A stretch of 64,000 bases of DNA, taken from the NCBI GenBank assembly GCA_904384225.1, contig CAJFJV010000001.1, positions 1-64,000 of the forward strand, in the 5' to 3' direction. The notes beneath the pieces were generated by a model that saw nothing but the letters and a program-made list of their open reading frames with translations, did no database searches and was not told where the DNA came from. Position 1 is the stretch's first letter; every line of letters starts with the position of its first letter. Both the position numbers and the translations under genes were made by a program. Origin of the DNA: an uncultured Oscillospiraceae bacterium (GTDB taxonomy: Bacteria; Bacillota; Clostridia; Oscillospirales; Ruminococcaceae). Of the stretch, positions 58,739 through 64,000 are shown piece by piece.

Positions 58739-60181
58739 TTATGAATTTTTTCTGAACTTTGCTGTCGCCCGGCCATGCGGCAGGGAAAAAACAAACTCTA
58801 CAAACTCGCCTTCGTTGCTCCGCACGATAATTTCGCCGCCGTGCAGGCTGACGATAGAACGCACGATGTAAAGGCCAAGCCCTACGCCGTTTTTGTCCAG
58901 GCCGCGGGAACGGTCGGTCTTATAAAAGCGGTCGAATATCTTGGGGATTTCCTCCTTGCTCAAGCCCTCGCCGCTGTTTTTTACGCTGATATAGCTGTTT
59001 TTCGCATCGGAAGAGAAGCCGAATTCCAAATATCCGCCCTCGTTTACGAACTTGACCGCATTTTCAATCAGGTTGTAGACGACCTGATGGATTAAGTCCG
59101 GGTCTGCCTCCACCATCATCTTGTCATGGTCCAGCCCCCTGACATCCAAATGCTTCTCTTCAATCTGCGTTTCAAACAGGAAAACCGCCTGGCAAACCGT
59201 TTCTACAATATTGAATTTCGAACGGTTGATCTCCATCTCCCCCGCTTCAATCCGGGAAAGGTTGAGCATTGTCCTTACCAGCCGCGAAAGGCGCTTTGTC
59301 TCCCCGGAAACGATCTGCAAATAGTGCCGTTCCTGCTCCGGCGGGATCGTCCCGTCCAAAATACCGTCTACAAATCCGGATATCGTCGTCATCGGCGTCT
59401 TCAGCTCGTGTGAAATGTTGGCCGTAAAGCTGCGGCGCGCGCTTTCCGTCGTGGACAGGGACTGCGCCATATTGTTGAGTGCCATGGCGAGCTGACCCAT
59501 CTCATCATAGCTTGTCACTTCAAGCCGTGTGTCAAATTCCCCGCGCCCGAAGCGCTTTGCCGCATCCGCCATCTGCCTGAGCGGCTTGACAAGCTGGATG
59601 GTCACAAAATAAACCACAATAGACGTTAAGATCAGCACAGCCGCCGCAGAGATCAAAAACATTTTGACCATTTCGTTTAAAAAGCTCTGCTGCTGGCTTG
59701 CCGTATGCGCGGAAACAAAGACATACGCCGTCCCGCTCTGCGCGTCGATCGGCACGGCAACGGTATAATACCGCTCGGCATACAGCCCACCGAGCTTTCC
59801 CATTTCCGCATATGTCCCGTTTTCGGCCAGCATGTCCATCACGCTCTGAGGCACGTTTTGATCCGTATGCGCGCAGGGGGAAAGCTCCGTGCAGTAAATC
59901 GTCGCCCCGTTTTCGTCCGTCAAAAAGAAATCCGCCTCGATGGCGTCCGCCATCGTATCCAGATAGAGCTGCAAAATACGGGTATCCATCGCACCCGCTT
60001 CATCCCACTGCTCTTTTGCAAGCTCGGCGGTGTGCTCCGCGTTGCGGCGCATCAGCTCCAGCTTGTCCGTTTTAAAATACTGTGAAGCAAAGACTAAGAA
60101 TACTGCGCCCAAAATGGTGATGCTTACTATAATCAAAGCTGCACAGACTGTAAAATACTTTGAAAAAATGCTTTTCTGCAT
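58739..60181 (-). CDS. Sensor histidine kinase
   Basis: This 480-aa kinase has two membrane helices (about 10-33 and 172-195) flanking an extracellular sensor domain, a HAMP domain (about 195-245) and a HisKA domain with SHELKTPMTTISGF (H258). A HATPase domain follows with N box NLIENAVKF and G boxes including NGVGLGLYI. It autophosphorylates and passes phosphate to the regulator encoded 19 bp upstream. The extracellular domain has CAS/PAS-like character with two cysteines (97, 103). The ATG at 60181 follows TTGGAGGG. The signal is unknown; envelope stress is suggested by the htrA neighbour. Confidence 0.93.
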   Translation of the reverse strand: MQKSIFSKYFTVCAALIIVSITILGAVFLVFASQYFKTDKLELMRRNAEHTAELAKEQWDEAGAMDTRILQLYLDTMADAIEADFFLTDENGATIYCTELSPCAHTDQNVPQSVMDMLAENGTYAEMGKLGGLYAERYYTVAVPIDAQSGTAYVFVSAHTASQQQSFLNEMVKMFLISAAAVLILTSIVVYFVTIQLVKPLRQMADAAKRFGRGEFDTRLEVTSYDEMGQLAMALNNMAQSLSTTESARRSFTANISHELKTPMTTISGFVDGILDGTIPPEQERHYLQIVSGETKRLSRLVRTMLNLSRIEAGEMEINRSKFNIVETVCQAVFLFETQIEEKHLDVRGLDHDKMMVEADPDLIHQVVYNLIENAVKFVNEGGYLEFGFSSDAKNSYISVKNSGEGLSKEEIPKIFDRFYKTDRSRGLDKNGVGLGLYIVRSIVSLHGGEIIVRSNEGEFVEFVFSLPHGRATAKFRKNS

Positions 60182-60200
60182 GGGCGCCCTCCAAAAACGC

Positions 60201-60908
60201 TTATTCCGCGGCCGGCGTATCCTTTACCTCAAATTTGTAACCCACGCCCCACACGGTTTTTAAAGACCATTGATCGGAAACGCCCTCCAGCTTTTCGCGC
60301 AGGCGCTTTACATGCACGTCAATGGTACGGGAATCGCCGTAGTATTCAAATCCCCACACTTCGTCGAGGAGCTGATCCCTTGTAAAAACGCGGTTCGGGT
60401 TGGAGGCCAGATGGAACAAAAGCTCCAGCTCTTTGGGCGGCGTGTCGATCACCTTGCCGTTTACCTTAAGCTCATAGCGGGTCATGTTGACAACCAATTT
60501 ATCGTAGACGACCTCCTTGACCTCTTCCGTCTGTGCGGACTGGCTGATACGGCGCAAAACCGCCTTGATGCGCGCCACGACCTCTTTGGTGTCGAAGGGC
60601 TTGACCACATAGTCGTCCGCGCCAAGCTCCAAGCCCAAAACCTTGTCGAAAGTCTCGCCCTTGGCGGTGAGCATAATGATCGGCACGTTCGATTTTTTGC
60701 GGATCTCCCGGCACACCTGCCATCCGTCCAGCGACGGCAGCATAATGTCAAGAAGGATCATATCGGGATTGAGCGCGTTAAACTTGGCGACCGCCTCCTG
60801 CCCGTCGTGGCACAGTATGACGTTGTAGCCCTCTTTTTCGAGATACAGTCTGAGGATCTCACAGATATTTTTGTCGTCATCCACTACCATAATTTTTTCT
60901 GATGCCAT
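60201..60908 (-). CDS. OmpR/PhoB family response regulator
   Basis: This 235-aa regulator has a receiver domain with phospho-acceptor D54 (ILLDIMLP), an acidic pocket at D10-D11 and the KPFD loop, and a C-terminal winged helix (TPPKELELLFHLASNPNRVF, then DSRTIDVHVKRLREKL). It works with the kinase gene just downstream. The ATG at 60908 follows GGGGG. It resembles the VanR/WalR-like branch; no operator can be assigned. Confidence 0.94.
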   Translation of the reverse strand: MASEKIMVVDDDKNICEILRLYLEKEGYNVILCHDGQEAVAKFNALNPDMILLDIMLPSLDGWQVCREIRKKSNVPIIMLTAKGETFDKVLGLELGADDYVVKPFDTKEVVARIKAVLRRISQSAQTEEVKEVVYDKLVVNMTRYELKVNGKVIDTPPKELELLFHLASNPNRVFTRDQLLDEVWGFEYYGDSRTIDVHVKRLREKLEGVSDQWSLKTVWGVGYKFEVKDTPAAE

Positions 60909-61027
60909 AAGAAGTCCCCCATTTCAATTTCCAAATAAAACATCATATAAAGCCAATTTTATAGTTTCAGTATAACAGAAATCTTTTGCCATGAATGAAC
61001 AATCCGTAAAAAATCGGTCTGAAAACA

Positions 61028-61059
61028 GAAAAATCACCGGGTGCAATGCACCCGGCGAT
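61028..61059 (-). terminator. Terminator of nahK-like gene
   Basis: ATCGCCGGGTGCA pairs with TGCACCCGGTGAT, followed by TTTTT on the minus strand. Confidence 0.85.
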
Positions 61060-61071
61060 CCCCGTCGCCTG

Positions 61072-62187
61072 TCAGCAATAGCGGTGAAGGGCCGCGTACA
61101 TTTCCTCCCAACGCTGTTCCATATCCGCAACCAATTTAAACTGCGTGCGCGCGCGCACCAGATTATGCTCAGGGTAACGTATACGGAAATAGGTATCCCC
61201 CTGTAGGTAATCCGTTAAAAAGCGGATCCCGCATTCCAAAGTCAGGATCTTCGCCCCCCACGGCAGACATTCCCTCTCAAGCGGCGTCAGCGCGCCGTTT
61301 GTCCCTTCTAAATAGCCTTTTGTATACAATTCGTAAAGCGACAAATCGAAATGCACCTTCGACAGATCCAGCTCATCCTCCGCCGCAGTGGTAGCGCCGA
61401 AACGGATGGCATCGCCGTAATCCGACAGCGACAGCCCCGGCATAATGGTGTCCAAATCCACAATGCAGATTGCCATCCCCGTTTTTTCGTCAAACAGGAT
61501 GTTGTTCAGCTTGGTGTCGTTGTGTGTCACACGAAGCGGCAGCTCGCCGGCCTCCAGCAGGTCAAAAAGCTTTGCGCAGTCCTTGCGGTGCCCGATAACA
61601 AAATCGATCTCCTCTTTGGCAGACTGGGCGCGCCCGAACAGATCCGCCTTCAGCGCGCGCCTGAAATTCCGATAGCGGTGCGGCGTGTCATGGAAGCGGG
61701 GGATCGTCTCATGCAGCGTGGATGCGTCATAATCTTTGAGCAAATATAAAAAATTCCCGAAGCTGCGTGCAGCCTGATAAAAATGCTCCGGATTTTCCAC
61801 CTGCTGCAAGCAGAAAGTATCTTCTACATAAGGGTAGCAGCGCCAATACCCGCCGCTGCTGTCCTTAAACAGCGTGTTGCCCGACTTGGTGCGCAAAACG
61901 CGGAGCGTCTCCCGCGACTCGTCCCCGCCGGCTTCCCGGATGCGTTCACGCAAATAGCTCGTCACGCTTTCAATGTTCTCCATAACCTCTTTCGGCTTTT
62001 TAAACACGTTTTCATTGATCCGCTGCAAAACAAACCGGCCGGTAGTGTGATCCCCATGCTCCACCGTCACACAAAACGTCTCATTGATATGCCCGTTTCC
62101 GAAACGCACGGAATCAAGAATCCTTCCGCCAAAGTCAAACGCTTCCAGCGCCTGTTGGCGCGCCGCATAGTTCATATTTTCACTCAT
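61072..62187 (-). CDS. nahK: N-acetylhexosamine 1-kinase (NahK-like)
   Basis: This 371-aa kinase of the aminoglycoside phosphotransferase fold is strikingly similar to bifidobacterial NahK. Shared segments are GNGHINETF, the substrate loop TIPRFHDTPHRYRNF, the catalytic loop RVTHNDTKLNNILFD (D224), IVDLDTIMPG and YPEHNLVRARTQFKLV. NahK phosphorylates GlcNAc or GalNAc at C1, as in use of lacto-N-biose from mucin and milk glycans. The other genes of that pathway (phosphorylase, uridylyltransferase, epimerase) are not nearby. ATG 62187 or the TTG at 62190 may be used; GGGGAG suits either. Confidence 0.88.
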   Translation of the reverse strand: MSENMNYAARQQALEAFDFGGRILDSVRFGNGHINETFCVTVEHGDHTTGRFVLQRINENVFKKPKEVMENIESVTSYLRERIREAGGDESRETLRVLRTKSGNTLFKDSSGGYWRCYPYVEDTFCLQQVENPEHFYQAARSFGNFLYLLKDYDASTLHETIPRFHDTPHRYRNFRRALKADLFGRAQSAKEEIDFVIGHRKDCAKLFDLLEAGELPLRVTHNDTKLNNILFDEKTGMAICIVDLDTIMPGLSLSDYGDAIRFGATTAAEDELDLSKVHFDLSLYELYTKGYLEGTNGALTPLERECLPWGAKILTLECGIRFLTDYLQGDTYFRIRYPEHNLVRARTQFKLVADMEQRWEEMYAALHRYC

Positions 62188-62216
62188 CAATTCTGAACTC
62201 CCCTGTTCAAAAAAAC

Positions 62217-62370
62217 GTATTCGAATACAGGTATCTGTACCTTTGCGTCTGAACTGGCACAGATTATCCGTTACAAGGACCCGGCTCTCCCACTTCGGGT
62301 CGTTTTGTAAAAGTCCTTTTCGAATACGCGTATTTTTCTTTATTATATCGGCTTTCCATGCTTTTGTAAA
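62217..62370 (-). promoter_or_regulatory. nahK promoter, leader and palindromic operators
   Basis: TTTACA (rc 62365-62370), 17 bp, TATAAT (rc 62342-62347). The perfect palindrome AATACGCGTATT (62323-62334) sits just after the -10 box and GTATTCGAATAC (62217-62228) about 105 bp downstream, before the start codon. Their ATAC/GTAT half-sites suggest a repressor that loops or blocks; the leader between also contains a GACCCG/CGGGTC hairpin. Confidence 0.65.
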
Positions 62371-62424
62371 GCATTGTCAGGGAAAACGCAAATTTTTCTT
62401 TCTGATTTCCCGCAGGAAAGTCCG

Positions 62425-62453
62425 TTGAAAATACGGTGCGTATGATGTATAAT
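62425..62453 (+). promoter_or_regulatory. Promoter of ychF
   Basis: TTGAAA (62425-62430), 17 bp, TATAAT (62448-62453). Confidence 0.8.
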
Positions 62454-62518
62454 AGCTTTAAAAACGGGCGCCCTGTCAAAAAAGCGCGGGTACAGCCTGC
62501 TGTAAAGAGAGGAATTTC

Positions 62519-63613
62519 ATGAAGCTTGGAATGGTAGGCCTGCCGAATGTCGGCAAGAGCACATTATTTAACGCGATTACAAACGCCGGCGCGGAAAGCG
62601 CCAATTATCCCTTCTGCACAATCGAGCCAAATGTCGGCGTCGTCTCCGTCCCGGACGAGCGGCTCGACCGGCTTGCAGAAATGTATCATCCGGTCAAATT
62701 CACACCGGCCGTGCTGGAATTTGTCGATATTGCAGGGCTGGTGAAAGGCGCTTCGAAGGGGGAGGGCCTTGGGAATAAATTTCTCGCCGATATCCGTGAA
62801 GTCGACGCGATCGTCCATGTCGTGCGCTGTTTTGAGGATGCAAATATCATCCATGTGGACGGGGAGATCGGCGCGCAGCGCGACATTGAGACCATCAATC
62901 TGGAACTGATTTTTTCTGATCTGGAAATTTTAGAGCGGCGCATCGACAAGCTTCGCAAGTTGGTAAAATCCGATAAAAAATATCAGGCGGAACTGGAGCT
63001 GGCCGAGCGGATCAAAGCGTGCCTTGAAGAGGGAAAGTCTGCACGCGCACTGGAGCTGGACGACGACGAAGCGGCCATCGCCAAAACATTCCAGCTTCTC
63101 TCCATGAAGCCGGTTATTTACGCGGCGAACATGAGCGAATCGGATTTCGTCAACCAGATTGAAACAAACCCGCACTATCAGGCGGTGCGCCGCATTGCGG
63201 AGGAAGAGCGTGCAGCCGTACTCCCGATATGCGCTAAAATAGAAGAGGAAATTTCCGATATGAGCGCTGAAGACAAAACGATGTTCTTAGAGGATCTCGG
63301 CCTCCATGAATCGGGGCTCGACCGCATTATCAAAGAGGGATACTCGCTCCTTGGCCTGATCTCCTTCCTGACCGCAGGCGAGCCGGAGGTGCGCGCGTGG
63401 ACCATCACGCGCGGTACCAAAGCGCCGCAGGCCGCCGGGAAAATCCACAGCGACTTTGAACGCGGCTTTATCCGCGCAGAGGTTGTGGCCTTCGACGACT
63501 TGATGCGCTGCGGCAGTATGGCCGCCGCAAAGGAAAAAGGGCTGGTGCGTTCAGAAGGCAAGGAATACGTGATGAAGGACGGAGACGTCGTACTGTTCCG
63601 CTTTAATGTCTGA
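62519..63613 (+). CDS. ychF: Ribosome-binding ATPase YchF (Obg-like)
   Basis: This 364-aa TRAFAC P-loop protein prefers ATP over GTP. The P-loop is [15 protein letters not shown], followed by [14 protein letters not shown], the G3 motif [18 protein letters not shown] and NMSE in place of the NKxD motif, the change that gives ATP specificity. A coiled-coil insertion and a C-terminal TGS domain (YEV-type ending [11 protein letters not shown]) follow. It binds ribosomes and the proteasome-like machinery in stress responses. The ATG at 62519 follows AGAGAGGA. Confidence 0.97.
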   Translation: MKLGMVGLPNVGKSTLFNAITNAGAESANYPFCTIEPNVGVVSVPDERLDRLAEMYHPVKFTPAVLEFVDIAGLVKGASKGEGLGNKFLADIREVDAIVHVVRCFEDANIIHVDGEIGAQRDIETINLELIFSDLEILERRIDKLRKLVKSDKKYQAELELAERIKACLEEGKSARALELDDDEAAIAKTFQLLSMKPVIYAANMSESDFVNQIETNPHYQAVRRIAEEERAAVLPICAKIEEEISDMSAEDKTMFLEDLGLHESGLDRIIKEGYSLLGLISFLTAGEPEVRAWTITRGTKAPQAAGKIHSDFERGFIRAEVVAFDDLMRCGSMAAAKEKGLVRSEGKEYVMKDGDVVLFRFNV

Positions 63614-63653
63614 TCCAAAACGGTATCCGGCCAATTGCGCCAATTGAAAACGG

Positions 63654-63697
63654 AAAAGCCTGCGGGTTTCCTGTTACGGAAAGCCCGCAGGCTTTTT
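63654..63697. terminator. Bidirectional terminator after ychF
   Basis: AAAGCCTGCGGGTTTCC pairs, with one mismatch, with GGAAAGCCCGCAGGCTTT, followed by Ts; it also lies downstream of the converging gene at 63763. Confidence 0.88.
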
Positions 63698-63762
63698 GCT
63701 GTTCTTTTGTTCAACTGTGCAAAGGCAGGGCAGATCACCGGTGTCCAAGCGGCGCACAAGGA

Positions 63763-64000
63763 TCACCGGTATATCGTAATTTGCCCGATAACCGGCAGCG
63801 GGACAGCTTTTCCTGTGACAGTGTTTACAATCCCCATAATCGTCAGCACCAAAACGGCAACGCCGAAGACAAAAGAAACCAACCCTATCAGAATCCATCC
63901 AATGACCGGGATCCACATCAGCACGGCGCGCAGAATCGCCAACGCAATTGCACCCGCCACCTCTAAAATGCACAGGACAATCCCTTGGTTTACGTGGAAC
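63763..64000 (-). CDS. Small membrane protein (DUF4870/Tic20-like), 5' end outside window
   Basis: The last 78 codons or so of a membrane protein run off the right edge. The visible part begins FHVNQGIVLCILEVAGAIAL and continues with two helices and a conserved WIPVIGWILIGL segment, ending QITIYR. The HxNQG motif followed by helices is typical of small DUF4870-like proteins of unknown function. A reading from the internal ATG at 63960 would lose the first helix, so the true start lies beyond base 64000. Confidence 0.75.
   Translation of the reverse strand, partial: FHVNQGIVLCILEVAGAIALAILRAVLMWIPVIGWILIGLVSFVFGVAVLVLTIMGIVNTVTGKAVPLPVIGQITIYR

Overview
The window looks like a chromosomal segment of a spore-forming Clostridia (Bacillota), most like the gut Oscillospirales/Ruminococcaceae. 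This is inferred from the spoIIAA-spoIIAB-sigF operon, T-box and cobalamin riboswitches, an ECF transporter, TTGACA-17-TATAAT promoters, strong Shine-Dalgarno sites with some GTG/TTG starts, and sugar-scavenging enzymes (GH18, GH51, arabinose genes, a NahK-like kinase). Most genes are GC-rich; the secreted proteases at about 28.0 and 32.0-33.2 kb are clearly AT-rich.

Layout. 0-5.4 kb: ferredoxin-type aldo/keto reductase, lipoprotein, GH18 enzyme, GNAT, FemX-like transferase. 5.5-11.3 kb: a cobalamin-riboswitch operon encoding two extracellular proteins that look like the separated alpha and beta domains of intrinsic factor/transcobalamin, then a complete ECF transporter (T, fused A-A', S). 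11.4-18.8 kb: MerR regulator with its operator and a possible aldo/keto reductase remnant, araB-araD, ABC exporter, GH51 arabinofuranosidase, VOC protein. 18.9-24.7 kb: sigF operon, folC, T-box(Trp)-trpB2, methyltransferase. 24.9-33.3 kb: accessory region with three copies of a cassette made of a secreted trypsin-like protease and a lipoprotein resembling the protease's own pro-region. One copy is intact, one has a decayed protease, and one has a frameshift in the signal peptide; all three share a promoter with identical internal spacing. 33.4-38.5 kb: valS with a PPOX-like gene behind a truncated T-box-like leader, then rqcH. 38.6-39.6 kb: no long gene, but a promoter-to-terminator unit of about 945 nt on the minus strand containing nested helices and a tandem 267-nt module with compensatory changes, so a candidate large structured RNA. 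39.7-53.3 kb: DUF1292 gene, probable 6S RNA, tcdA, split TSUP transporter, Rrf2 regulator, dgt-dnaG-rpoD, yigZ, rpmE, Rrf2-cysK, phosphoglucomutase, DUF4015-like protein. 53.4-55.7 kb: an RnfD-E-A-like trio without rnfC, rnfG or rnfB and lacking most cluster-ligating cysteines. 55.7-64 kb: mecA-like, rpe, htrA, a two-component system, NahK-like kinase, ychF and a partial membrane protein.

The strongest leads are the large RNA, the protease/pro-domain lipoprotein cassettes, the B12-capture operon and the reduced Rnf-like membrane module. Functions are inferred from recognisable motifs; no database search was possible.
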